7,766 nucleotides of DNA from Oxalobacteraceae bacterium UBA7693 (GCA_002482715.1 DLGN01000372.1:1-7766); one strand, 5' to 3'; positions 1 through 5,860 are shown, numbered from the stretch's first letter. Program-made: numbers and translations. The notes: generated by a model not told the origin, from the letters alone.

Positions 1-1
1 T

Positions 2-754
2 AGCAGCGCGATGTCGTTCACTGAACAACTTCCCATCATTATGCGAGGCGATGCGAAGGTGGCGAATGTCGCATTACAAAAAGCCAGCAAGAATAGTTTA
101 GACGACAGACAGAGCAAAATCATCGCGCAGATGTATGGAAAAACTGCTTTAGAAAAACAAGTAGAAGACGGGTTCGCAGTGCGTGGCGAAGTGGTGCAAA
201 ACATGAAAGCCGAAGAAGCCACGATGAATAATGATGGAAATCGTGATGCAATCTCGACCAAAGGCTTTGCCTTAGAAGCCAAGCGCATAGGAAAAATGAT
301 GCGTGACAAATATGCCTTGGGATTTATTGATGTCGGTGGCTGGGATACGCACGTCAATCAAGGCGGTGCGAGTGGTGTATTGGCGAATAAATTAGAAGAA
401 CTTGGACGCGGCTTGCTTGCTTATAAAACGGAAATGGGCAGTATGTGGAAGAACACCACAGTGGTCGTGATTAGCGAGTTTGGACGGACTTTCCGCGAGA
501 ACGGCAAGCGCGGTACCGATCATGGACATGGTAGCGTGTATTGGGTTTTGGGCGGAGGTATCAAAGGTGGTCGCGTGTTGGGTGAACAAATCGCCTTGAC
601 GCCTAGCAGTTTATTTCAAAATCGTGATTATCCCGTGTTGAATGAATATCGTGCCGTGCTGGGTGGTTTGTTTGCGCGTAGTTACGGTTTGAATGCTAAA
701 CAGATGAATCAGATTTTTGCTGGTGTGACGCCAATTGACCTTGGATTGGTGTAA
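2..754 (+). CDS. DUF1501 domain protein, C-terminal part (5' end outside window)
   Basis: The frame is open to the left edge (Ser-Ser-Ala before the Met at position 11), so that Met is probably internal and the real start lies outside. DUF1501 proteins are usually around 400-480 residues, so about half is seen here. Visible family motifs are GGWDTH (nt 335-352), SEFGRT (473-490) and GTDHGHG (512-532). The Asp/His pairs in these motifs resemble the metal-ligand motifs of the alkaline phosphatase/sulfatase-like fold to which this family is related. Members often carry a Tat or Sec signal and commonly sit next to a DUF1800 gene, which I would expect just upstream but cannot see. The biochemical function of the family is not established. 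The gene ends at TAA 752-754 and is followed by a 109-bp gap with a T-rich stretch but no convincing hairpin terminator. Confidence 0.9.
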   Translation, partial: SSAMSFTEQLPIIMRGDAKVANVALQKASKNSLDDRQSKIIAQMYGKTALEKQVEDGFAVRGEVVQNMKAEEATMNNDGNRDAISTKGFALEAKRIGKMMRDKYALGFIDVGGWDTHVNQGGASGVLANKLEELGRGLLAYKTEMGSMWKNTTVVVISEFGRTFRENGKRGTDHGHGSVYWVLGGGIKGGRVLGEQIALTPSSLFQNRDYPVLNEYRAVLGGLFARSYGLNAKQMNQIFAGVTPIDLGLV

Positions 755-826
755 GTCCGACGATTTTTTCTGTTGTGTTTTTGCTTAGGTGATTCGCCGC
801 TAAACTGTTACGATAGATGTTCTGAC

Positions 827-839
827 AGCGCTAAGCGCT
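827..839. repeat. 13-bp perfect odd palindrome upstream of the small exported protein gene
   Basis: AGCGCT-A-AGCGCT reads the same on both strands apart from its central base. It abuts CATAAT (840-845), a 5/6 match to a -10 hexamer, but I find no good -35 at 16-18 bp. It sits 24 bp before the start codon of the gene at 864, so it could be an operator or a small hairpin in the leader. Function is inferred from position only. Confidence 0.35.
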
Positions 840-863
840 CATAATTCTATTGAAAATGACAGC

Positions 864-1283
864 ATGCAAAACGCACTCCATCCAACTTATCGAAAGCTAA
901 GAACCTTGGTGAATATCGTCGCACTAACCACCTTAGGGCCTATCGCCATGTCAGCGTCTGCACAACAAAACCCGCCAGTTGAACTCAAAGATACGCATCC
1001 ACTGGTCAAAGTTTTTCAGCCTTGTGTCAATGCGACTGGCTTACTGGTCGATTTACCTGTCGCAGATCCACAACCAGCATACGAGTCCAGTGGTCATTTA
1101 TACCAATTAAATGAGCTCGGACACATTATGGATGGCTATAAACACTTCTTACATATCAGTGCTGATGCCAAACAATTTTATATTGTGCAAGTTGGTGGCA
1201 TCGCGGGAACGCAAAAAGTTTATGGTCCGCTAGACCCGAATAATCCTTGCCCGGCTAAGTCAAGCAAGAAGGCGAAGAATTAA
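864..1283 (+). CDS. Small exported protein of unknown function, two cysteines
   Basis: I do not recognise a family. The 139-residue product begins with a basic stretch (Arg10-Lys11-Leu-Arg13), then a hydrophobic segment (about residues 14-31) ending in SASA, giving a likely signal peptidase I cut after Ala33. The mature protein of about 106 residues is therefore predicted to be periplasmic or secreted. It has just two cysteines, Cys54 and Cys129, near its two ends, which could form a disulfide bringing the termini together. The tail is basic (KSSKKAKN). The middle (residues 78-123: GHLYQLNELGHIMDGYK, then FYIVQVGG) looks like a small beta-rich domain, but this is a guess. No strong Shine-Dalgarno precedes ATG 864. 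Another ATG at 856 is in a different frame. A possible weak terminator follows directly. Confidence 0.75.
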   Translation: MQNALHPTYRKLRTLVNIVALTTLGPIAMSASAQQNPPVELKDTHPLVKVFQPCVNATGLLVDLPVADPQPAYESSGHLYQLNELGHIMDGYKHFLHISADAKQFYIVQVGGIAGTQKVYGPLDPNNPCPAKSSKKAKN

Positions 1284-1307
1284 AACTCGCGCGCACGCAT
1301 AGTTTTT
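1282..1307 (+). terminator. Possible weak intrinsic terminator
   Basis: AAAACT (1282-1287) pairs with AGTTTT (1301-1306), with a short GCG/CGC inner stem and a T run (1303-1307) at the 3' side. It starts at the stop codon of the small exported protein gene. The outer stem is AT-rich and the T run overlaps the stem, so the call is tentative. Confidence 0.3.
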
Positions 1308-1379
1308 AAGTTGTCTGCCTGAGATAGAATCTTCTGAGCGAATCCGGTAAGATCGTTTGGTCTTTGATTATTTCGCATA

Positions 1380-1395
1380 GCAAAGTTTGCTTTGC
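1380..1395 (+). repeat. Short hairpin upstream of the acetyltransferase
   Basis: GCAAAG (1380-1385), a four-base loop (TTTG), then CTTTGC (1390-1395) form a perfect 6-bp stem 18 bp before the preferred ATG at 1414. It covers a possible TTG start at 1387, which is one reason to prefer the ATG. It may be chance or a leader hairpin. Confidence 0.3.
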
Positions 1396-1413
1396 GTCTT
1401 CCAGTTATTTGAT

Positions 1414-1959
1414 ATGCATCCTCAAGCCCCAGTGCTATTGTCAGCACGACTTCAATTTCGAATCGCCAATCATAACGATGCGCAGGCGCTAGCCGATTTG
1501 GCACGACAAACTTTTGTTGAAACCTACGCAGAACAAAATGATGCCGAGCAAATTCGCACACACTGTGAGAAAAACTTTGGTATTGCGCAGCAAAGCAAAG
1601 AGATTGCTGATCCCAATTATGTGGTGATTCTCGCTTTCCACGATCAACAGTTAGTCGGCTTTGCGCAGGTCGTCAATAACCCCGCACCCGCTTCAATCGA
1701 AGCTGACAATGCAGTCGCTTTGTATCGCTATTACGTCAAAAAAGAATGGCACGGCAAAGGCATCGCGCAACCGCTGTTGGCAGAAGCAGAAAAGGCCGCA
1801 AGAACCTTTGGTGCCAATCAATTATGGCTAGGCATGTGGGAACACAATGCGCGTGCCTTGGCGTATTACCAAAAAGTTGGCTTTCAACATGTGGGTTGGA
1901 TGGATTATGAATTTGGTGGCGTGATCGAGCGTGATTATGTCTTGTTGAAGCAACTGTGA
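1414..1959 (+). CDS. GNAT-family N-acetyltransferase
   Basis: The 181-residue product is a single GNAT domain, which transfers an acetyl group from acetyl-CoA to an amine of a small molecule, peptide or protein. It opens with a beta strand and helix (FRIANHNDAQALADLARQTF, residues 15-34). Motif A is YYVKKEWHGKGIAQPLL (106-122): the pyrophosphate-binding R/Q-x-x-G-x-G/A loop corresponds to W112-H113-G114-K115-G116-I117-A118. Motif B follows as NARALAYYQKVGF (145-157), with the usual Asn and Tyr. The C-terminal strand ends near the stop. The substrate cannot be read from sequence; the nearest family style is RimI-like or small-molecule GNATs. I chose ATG 1414 because translation from there begins just before the first strand; a TTG at 1387 would add nine unremarkable residues. 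Neither has a clear Shine-Dalgarno. It appears to be transcribed alone. Confidence 0.9.
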   Translation: MHPQAPVLLSARLQFRIANHNDAQALADLARQTFVETYAEQNDAEQIRTHCEKNFGIAQQSKEIADPNYVVILAFHDQQLVGFAQVVNNPAPASIEADNAVALYRYYVKKEWHGKGIAQPLLAEAEKAARTFGANQLWLGMWEHNARALAYYQKVGFQHVGWMDYEFGGVIERDYVLLKQL

Positions 1960-1966
1960 AAGTAAA

Positions 1967-1995
1967 TTGAACATACAAAATGGCTCAACTAAATT
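1967..1995 (+). promoter_or_regulatory. Candidate sigma-70 promoter for the exported protein gene at 2057
   Basis: TTGAAC (1967-1972) and TAAATT (1990-1995) are separated by 17 bp, each about 4/6 to consensus. A transcript would start near 2002 and leave a leader of about 55 nt before ATG 2057. Tentative. Confidence 0.3.
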
Positions 1996-2056
1996 GGCTA
2001 GTGAAAGTCTTTTCTCTGTTTGGTGTGCTGTTTAAAACGATTTTTCTAGGATTTAT

Positions 2057-2533
2057 ATGCGTCTCAATTTTAACTTCAAGAAGTCTGTGGCTATTGTTTC
2101 GCTGCAATTTGTGATGTTAACGAATGCCAATGCTTGTGGGAAGATGGCGGTGCTTAGCACAGAGACTGGAAATAAGCGCATCGAACTAATCATAGAAGAA
2201 AATAAAATTGCTAAAACTCCCGCCTGGAACCCCACGATGGGTGAACCACCAATTTCTGTGGCGAAGGCTTCAGCTATTGCATTAGCTTGGGCAAAAAATC
2301 GATATAAGCGATTTGATAGCGTTATGATTCGAGAGGTCACTTTGGTTGAGTACACTTGCGCAAGCCAATCTTCTCGTTGGTATTATCGTTTTGATTTTGT
2401 CCCATTGATGGACAATAATCGCGTGTATGGCTCGGGAAATTGGGCGGCTCTTCTTATGGATGGCAGTGTGATCCAGCCAATTGAAAAAGTGGTGACACCA
2501 GCTGCTTCAAAAGAATCTCTTCAGAGGAAATAA
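2057..2533 (+). CDS. Small exported protein of unknown function
   Basis: I do not recognise a named family. The 158-residue product has a basic N-terminus (KK at 8-9), a hydrophobic core and an ANA-Cys junction, giving a probable signal peptidase I site after Ala26 and a mature N-terminal Cys27. The residue at -3 is Ala rather than Leu, so it does not fit a classical lipobox, though a lipoprotein is not excluded. The mature region (about residues 66-145) has an amphipathic helix, ISVAKASAIALAWAKNRY, then strands ending in WYYRFDF and AALLMDGSVIQPIEKV. That pattern recalls PepSY-like or NTF2-like small periplasmic domains, but the likeness is by eye only. Cysteines are Cys27 and Cys101, which could pair. 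A Shine-Dalgarno-like TAGGA (2047-2051) sits 5 nt before the ATG. The gene runs convergently into the alpha/beta hydrolase with a 46-bp gap. Confidence 0.75.
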   Translation: MRLNFNFKKSVAIVSLQFVMLTNANACGKMAVLSTETGNKRIELIIEENKIAKTPAWNPTMGEPPISVAKASAIALAWAKNRYKRFDSVMIREVTLVEYTCASQSSRWYYRFDFVPLMDNNRVYGSGNWAALLMDGSVIQPIEKVVTPAASKESLQRK

Positions 2534-2579
2534 AAAATGGATCAGGTATTGTCTTACTAAACGCGTATGTGCGTCGCCT

Positions 2580-3302
2580 TTAATTCACCCCAATCCGATG
2601 AATCGTATGGGCTAATTCTGCCGGGCGCGAAAAATAAGCTGAATGACTAGCATCAATCGTTGTCACCGATGCGCAAGGTGAATTGGCTATCATGATTTTT
2701 TGTAGCTCTGGCGTCACTGCGCGATCCTGACTTAGTGCAATATAGTGACGCGCTACGCTGCCGTAATTTTCTTCGCTTAAACGTAGTCGACTGAGTGCTG
2801 GCAATGATGGTTCTGCGGTCAGTAAACTGCGTGCCAATTCGACGTCAGCATCGTCGCAATCTGCATAAAGTGTTTCTCGCTGCACGTGTTCTGGCAAGCT
2901 GTCGGTCAGGCTGCTGCGCTGGATTTGGATATGTTTTCTGACCAGTGAAGTTTTATCTTGACGAAAATAATCTGCAACACGCTCACCGTCGCGCAACATG
3001 TATGCTGCTAGATAAACGCAGGCATGTATTTTTTGAGGATGCGATTCCGCCAAGCTCGCAGCGACAATTCCACCACGACTATGCGCAACAATCATCGCAG
3101 GCTCACTTAGTTGATCGAGAAGTTGGCTCACCGATTTGCTCATTGCAGCAAGGGTGATGCGACCACGAGCAAAGCGCCAATCGCGGCCATGTGCAGGTAA
3201 ATCTGGCACCAATACCGTATGTCCCGCCGTCTGCAAATGCGGCACCACTTTATGCCAACACCATGCGCCATGCCAGCTGCCGTGTATGAGTATGATATTC
3301 AT
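2580..3302 (-). CDS. Alpha/beta hydrolase (esterase / hydroxynitrile-lyase-like family)
   Basis: The 240-residue, cytoplasmic (no signal peptide) protein is a complete alpha/beta-hydrolase fold enzyme. The N-terminal strand and oxyanion-hole region is IILIHGSWHGAWCWHKVVPHL (residues 3-23), followed by the typical GHTVLVPDLPAHGRDW. The nucleophile elbow is A73-H74-S75-R76-G77-G78, with Ser75 as nucleophile; the usual first Gly is Ala, which is common in this subgroup. The acid is probably Asp193 (SQDRAV) and the base His220 (ASHSAYFS), at the expected spacing. The HGxWHGAWCW opening matches bacterial EstC-like esterases and plant methylesterase/hydroxynitrile-lyase relatives, so a carboxylic ester hydrolase acting on small substrates is most likely. 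The actual substrate is unknown. GAGG lies 9 nt upstream of its ATG on the minus strand. It has its own candidate promoter and lies downstream of the oxidoreductase. Confidence 0.9.
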   Translation of the reverse strand: MNIILIHGSWHGAWCWHKVVPHLQTAGHTVLVPDLPAHGRDWRFARGRITLAAMSKSVSQLLDQLSEPAMIVAHSRGGIVAASLAESHPQKIHACVYLAAYMLRDGERVADYFRQDKTSLVRKHIQIQRSSLTDSLPEHVQRETLYADCDDADVELARSLLTAEPSLPALSRLRLSEENYGSVARHYIALSQDRAVTPELQKIMIANSPCASVTTIDASHSAYFSRPAELAHTIHRIGVN

Positions 3303-3340
3303 GCAGAAAGACCTCGCTCGTTTAAAAAATTTCTTGAATG

Positions 3341-3376
3341 GATAAGTGTAGGTAGCTTATCGATTAGCGTTGTCAA
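3341..3376 (-). promoter_or_regulatory. Candidate promoter with internal inverted repeat, alpha/beta hydrolase
   Basis: On the minus strand a perfect -35, TTGACA (plus 3371-3376), is followed after 20 bp by TACACT (3345-3350, 4/6 to a -10). Between and over these elements lies a perfect 6-bp inverted repeat, GATAAG (3341-3346) and CTTATC (3356-3361), 21 bp in all. The layout resembles an operator overlapping a promoter. The spacer is long, and shorter spacings give poorer -10 matches, so the exact promoter is uncertain. Confidence 0.35.
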
Positions 3377-3457
3377 AAACTGGCTGAAATCGGTCATACA
3401 ATTTTCTGCCATTCTTTGCTGATTTTGTGCGGATGAAGATGACGACGGAATGATTTT

Positions 3458-4042
3458 TCAATGAATCCTTGCTGCTAAGGTGCGAACTTTTTCTAACCAC
3501 TTCTTTCTTTGCCTGTCATTCGAATGGATGATCATGCCCAGATTCATGACTTGTACCGATTTAATCCCGCAAAGTTCTAAAGTATGTACTTGCATTTGAC
3601 GTATCCCGGGAGCATGGTAAAACCATCGGAAAAGCCAAGGTGGCGTATCCATCGTGACGATCAGTTGCGCCGAACGCCCTGCTAGCAGGCCTTCAGGAGA
3701 AGTTTTTCCAGGGTGATATTTAAATGCAAAACCCGGTAAGAACACGCGATCGATAAACCCTTTTAACAATGCCGGAACACTACCCCACCAGATCGGATAA
3801 ACAAAGCATATATGTTCGGCCCAGATGATTGCTTGCTGCGTCGTTTGCAAATCCGTTTCAAGTTCTTGAATCTCGTGATAAGCCTGATGCAAGATAGGAT
3901 CAAACTGTAATTGGTCTAAGAAAATTTCCTTAAGTTCGTGTCCGGCAGCCCGTGCCGCCTCGGCATAAGCCTCGCTTAAAGCTTTACCAAAACTATTACT
4001 AGAAGAGTGTGCAGAAATAATTAAAATACGCTTGGTAGTCAT
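3458..4042 (-). CDS. Flavodoxin-fold NAD(P)H-dependent (quinone) oxidoreductase
   Basis: The 194-residue cytoplasmic protein belongs to the Flavodoxin_2 family (KefF, MdaB, YwrO and NQO1 relatives). These use FMN or FAD and NAD(P)H for two-electron reduction of quinones and other electrophiles. Evidence: strand 1 and the flavin phosphate loop RILIISAHSSSNSFGKAL (residues 5-22), then the signature around YPIWWGSVPALLKGFIDRVF (82-101) with PGFAF after it, and LLAGRSAQLIVTMDTPPW (119-136). Length matches the family. I start at ATG 4042 because AGGA (plus 4048-4051) stands 5 nt upstream; a TTG at 4060 would add six residues and swallow that site. Immediately upstream is a MerR-type promoter, implying inducible expression under the nearby MerR regulator. 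Exact substrate is unknown; a Kef-type potassium efflux partner is not present in the window. Confidence 0.9.
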   Translation of the reverse strand: MTTKRILIISAHSSSNSFGKALSEAYAEAARAAGHELKEIFLDQLQFDPILHQAYHEIQELETDLQTTQQAIIWAEHICFVYPIWWGSVPALLKGFIDRVFLPGFAFKYHPGKTSPEGLLAGRSAQLIVTMDTPPWLFRWFYHAPGIRQMQVHTLELCGIKSVQVMNLGMIIHSNDRQRKKWLEKVRTLAARIH

Positions 4043-4047
4043 GATGA

Positions 4048-4051
4048 TCCT
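4048..4051 (-). promoter_or_regulatory. Ribosome binding site that fixes the oxidoreductase start
   Basis: AGGA on the minus strand, 5 nt before ATG 4042. It lies inside the longer reading frame from TTG 4060 and supports the shorter, 194-residue product. Confidence 0.6.
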
Positions 4052-4072
4052 GTCGGTCAATAAGAGGATCAG

Positions 4073-4105
4073 ATTGTGAAGCTTGTCCCTAGGGGGAGAG
4101 TCAAG
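4073..4105 (-). promoter_or_regulatory. MerR-type promoter/operator of the oxidoreductase gene
   Basis: On the minus strand -35 TTGACT (plus 4099-4104) and -10 CACAAT (4073-4078) are separated by 20 bp, longer than the normal 17. The spacer holds most of a 24-bp dyad at 4082-4105 with half-sites CTTGACTCT and AGGGACAAG; the second reads CTTGTCCCT on the other strand, 7 of 9 bases matching. A long spacer plus dyad between -35 and -10 is the hallmark of promoters activated by MerR-family proteins, which twist the DNA to realign the hexamers. Predicted transcription starts near 4066, about 24 nt before ATG 4042. The obvious candidate regulator is the MerR protein encoded at 4630-5010. Confidence 0.75.
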
Positions 4106-4176
4106 CGTGGAATAAAATTATTTTCTTCGATCGTGATGGGTGTGTATTGAACGTAGAAACTATATTACTCACCTAC

Positions 4177-4533
4177 TCAGTTAAACAAAGAAAAAATTCC
4201 AGTGATGAGCAACATGCCCCAACTTAAGGATTTAGCCGATGCAGACTGTTCAGCTGTAGTCGGGACTAGTGGCACGATACGCCATAAGTAGGCATAACAA
4301 AAAATGGAGCCGATCAGGCCAGATATTGCCAACAGACTTGAGCTTTCATTTAATGCGAAAGCGAGCATCACTACCAGTAAAAGTATGCATACACTAATGA
4401 TGCTGTTGGAAACGAGTGCTGTAACATAGCTGAGTTTGCCGCAAAAGGCGCATGTTGCGGGCTCGGAAGAGCAAGACCACCACTTTCTTAGGTAAGAGAT
4501 CCCAGTTTGCTGACAATGTGGACAGAGAGTCAT
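4177..4533 (-). CDS. Small zinc-ribbon membrane protein of unknown function
   Basis: The 118-residue protein has an N-terminal cytosol-type zinc ribbon: Cys4-x2-Cys7, then Cys28-x2-Cys31 (CPHC and CAFC), with an extra Cys21 between. After this come hydrophobic segments at about residues 37-60, 67-89 and 103-117, which predict two to three membrane passes. Such CPxC-headed small membrane proteins are widespread in proteobacteria and have no assigned role. The last segment ends within a residue of the C-terminus. It lies between the merR-like gene and the oxidoreductase, all on the minus strand, with 96 bp to the former and 134 bp to the latter. Its ATG lacks a clear Shine-Dalgarno. Whether it belongs to the regulated unit is unknown: the MerR-type promoter lies downstream of it and would not transcribe it. 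Confidence 0.75.
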   Translation of the reverse strand: MTLCPHCQQTGISYLRKWWSCSSEPATCAFCGKLSYVTALVSNSIISVCILLLVVMLAFALNESSSLLAISGLIGSIFCYAYLWRIVPLVPTTAEQSASAKSLSWGMLLITGIFSLFN

Positions 4534-4575
4534 ATTTGCGTGCCGTTGATTGGCTGGTGATTAGTAAATATTGCG

Positions 4576-4590
4576 AATGCAGGCTGCATT
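4576..4590. repeat. 15-bp perfect inverted repeat between the merR-like and zinc-ribbon genes
   Basis: AATGCAG-G-CTGCATT has 7-bp arms around a single base. It lies 43-57 bp upstream of the zinc-ribbon gene start and 39 bp beyond the merR-like stop codon. A one-base loop cannot form a hairpin without opening inner pairs, so a protein-binding operator is more likely than a terminator, although TTT follows on the plus strand. No clear promoter hexamers flank it. Confidence 0.45.
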
Positions 4591-4629
4591 TTCATCGTTA
4601 ATCATTTGAACTCTTGGAGCAACAGCAAT

Positions 4630-5010
4630 TTACTGTCGTGCCAAGCATTCTAGAATCTCAGTTTCTATCTGTATTAATTCTTGATCTTGAATTTGTAATG
4701 CGCGCATTTGTTCTTGCAGTAGTGTGCGCTTATGGTGAATCTGTTTTGCCATTTCAAGCCAATCTGGTTCGCCATCTGAAATTGGTTTGTGCGTTGGCTT
4801 GAGAATGGGTTTCAATTCAGCCAAGCGAAAACCCAATTGTTGGGATTGGCGGATTAATTTCACACGTTCTAAATCGCGCTCGGTATAGATACGATATTTA
4901 CCTTGGCGTTTGACGATGCCGAGTAGACCCAGTTCCTCGTAGAGGCGTATCGCCTTGGGGCTGCAGTTCGTCGCTTCGGCTAGCGCTCCTATCAACATAA
5001 TTTGAGACAT
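4630..5010 (-). CDS. MerR-family transcriptional regulator
   Basis: The 126-residue protein has the MerR layout: helix-turn-helix at about residues 6-25 (IGALAEATNCSPKAIRLYEELGLL), a wing with KYRIYTERDLERVKLI (38-53), a second helix pair with GFRLAELKPIL (60-70), and a long dimerisation coiled coil (about 84-123). No sizeable effector domain follows. There is no metal-binding Cys cluster like those of MerR, CueR, ZntR or CadR, nor the four-Cys iron-sulfur motif of SoxR. The only cysteines are Cys16 in the DNA-binding helix region and Cys122 at the end of the coiled coil, so metal sensing is unlikely; a redox or electrophile cue acting on a cysteine is possible. It most likely activates the 20-bp-spacer promoter at 4073-4105 in front of the oxidoreductase. 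I see no matching dyad in front of its own gene. Confidence 0.9.
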   Translation of the reverse strand: MSQIMLIGALAEATNCSPKAIRLYEELGLLGIVKRQGKYRIYTERDLERVKLIRQSQQLGFRLAELKPILKPTHKPISDGEPDWLEMAKQIHHKRTLLQEQMRALQIQDQELIQIETEILECLARQ

Positions 5011-5073
5011 GGTCTTGGATTCACTTGATTTCTATGCGAGGCTAGTATTGACGCTGTCCATCAACTTCCCATT

Positions 5074-5436
5074 TTACGCAGCACTTAAAAATAAAATCAG
5101 ACTGATTGCGAAAAAGAAGATCCAAGAAAGATGCTTTCCTTTTGTGCTAATGAGAGGGAGCAAGCCGCTAATGAGTGATGTCCAGGCAATCGTGAGTAAG
5201 GCAGAATTCGGTGTCAGCTTATTTTCTGCCAACAAGAGCAACAAGCAGGCGATCCCAAACCACGCAACCGTGGTGATGTGCCATGCGAAACGCAGGGTTT
5301 GTATTGTGAACGCAGTACCACCGAGTAACTGAGGTAAATTGTCGCGCTTGAAAAGACGCGTCAAAATATAGCGTTCACCCAATACGCTATGCGCAATACC
5401 CAAAAGCGCAATTAGCGCAGCAGCAAGATAGAGCAT
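5074..5436 (-). CDS. Small four-helix membrane protein of unknown function
   Basis: The 120-residue product is almost wholly hydrophobic, with predicted membrane segments at about residues 2-19, 50-70, 78-96 and 102-119. Polar residues that may matter sit at helix ends: GIAHSVLGERYIL (13-25) with His15 and Glu21, and TLRFAWHITTVAW (47-59) with Arg49 and His53. Histidines and an Arg placed like this could be functional (cofactor or ion binding) but this is inference. I do not recognise a named family; similar short integral membrane proteins are annotated as hypothetical. An AAGGA stands about 12 nt before the ATG, rather far for a Shine-Dalgarno. The gene is followed after 63 bp by the merR-like gene on the same strand, so the two may be co-transcribed. 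Confidence 0.75.
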   Translation of the reverse strand: MLYLAAALIALLGIAHSVLGERYILTRLFKRDNLPQLLGGTAFTIQTLRFAWHITTVAWFGIACLLLLLAENKLTPNSALLTIAWTSLISGLLPLISTKGKHLSWIFFFAISLILFLSAA

Positions 5437-5530
5437 ATTTTTACGCTGTCCTTATATCTGAGGCGAATCAAGCCATTGAATAAAATAGGGCAAATGAAGA
5501 CGCAGAATAATCGCGATCCTTAGTTTGAGC

Positions 5531-5839
5531 TTACTCTGGTTCTTTCCCAACACGTACACGATGCTTTTTGAAATACCATAACATGATCGGAATTTCGACA
5601 GCCGTATAGACCGCCAAGGTATACCAAAACCAATTGACCTCAGTTACCAACAAGTTGAATTGGTAGTCGCTACCCCAATAGTGGTAGCCAACAATCGCCA
5701 GCGTAATTGCGGATGTAAAGATATCGTAGAACGCAATTTTATTGAAATCATTACCTGCCAACGTTGGGTATACCGAGAGGTAAGCGACCAGGATGATCGC
5801 GATATTGAGTAAGATGATGCTTAGTTCAGGAGAAAGCAT
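5531..5839 (-). CDS. Small three-helix membrane protein of unknown function
   Basis: The 102-residue protein has three predicted membrane segments at about residues 5-24, 36-54 and 70-90, joined by short loops with aromatic residues (GYHYWGSDYQFNL at 51-63, NWFWY at 69-73), and a basic cytoplasmic tail (KKHRVRVGKEPE). The positive tail suggests that the C-terminus faces the cytoplasm. I recognise no family or catalytic motif. The start is the only reasonable ATG; the next Met is at residue 86. The upstream bases are AT-rich without a Shine-Dalgarno. It is the first gene of the minus-strand block and is divergent from the large exported protein gene at 5996, sharing a 156-bp intergenic region with two palindromes. 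Confidence 0.7.
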   Translation of the reverse strand: MLSPELSIILLNIAIILVAYLSVYPTLAGNDFNKIAFYDIFTSAITLAIVGYHYWGSDYQFNLLVTEVNWFWYTLAVYTAVEIPIMLWYFKKHRVRVGKEPE

Positions 5840-5860
5840 AAGTAAAAAAAGAATTTGGAA

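Noticed and set aside
755..800. Intrinsic terminator after the DUF1501 gene
   Set aside because: There are T-rich runs at 765-784 but no GC-rich hairpin before them.
1280..1561. 93-residue minus-strand reading frame
   Set aside because: It overlaps the start of the acetyltransferase, whose GNAT motifs are clear, and its translation shows no domain or signal.
2131..2139. Lipoprotein cleavage site (Cys27) in the exported protein at 2057
   Set aside because: The -3 to -1 residues are Ala-Asn-Ala; a lipobox normally has Leu (or Val/Ile) at -3 and a small residue at -2. Signal peptidase I cleavage explains it equally well.
2534..2579. Shared bidirectional terminator between the convergent genes
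   Set aside because: Only a 3-4 bp GC stem (around CGCGTATGTGCG) is visible, without a proper T run on either side.
5009..5332. 107-residue plus-strand reading frame
   Set aside because: It lies opposite the four-helix membrane protein. The minus-strand product has coherent membrane segments; the plus-strand one has no recognisable structure.
5043..5451. 9-bp direct repeat ACGCTGTCC at 5051-5059 and 5443-5451, upstream of two minus-strand genes
   Set aside because: Many 9-base matches are expected by chance in 7.8 kb, positions relative to the two starts differ (about 41 and 7 nt), and the flanks do not match.
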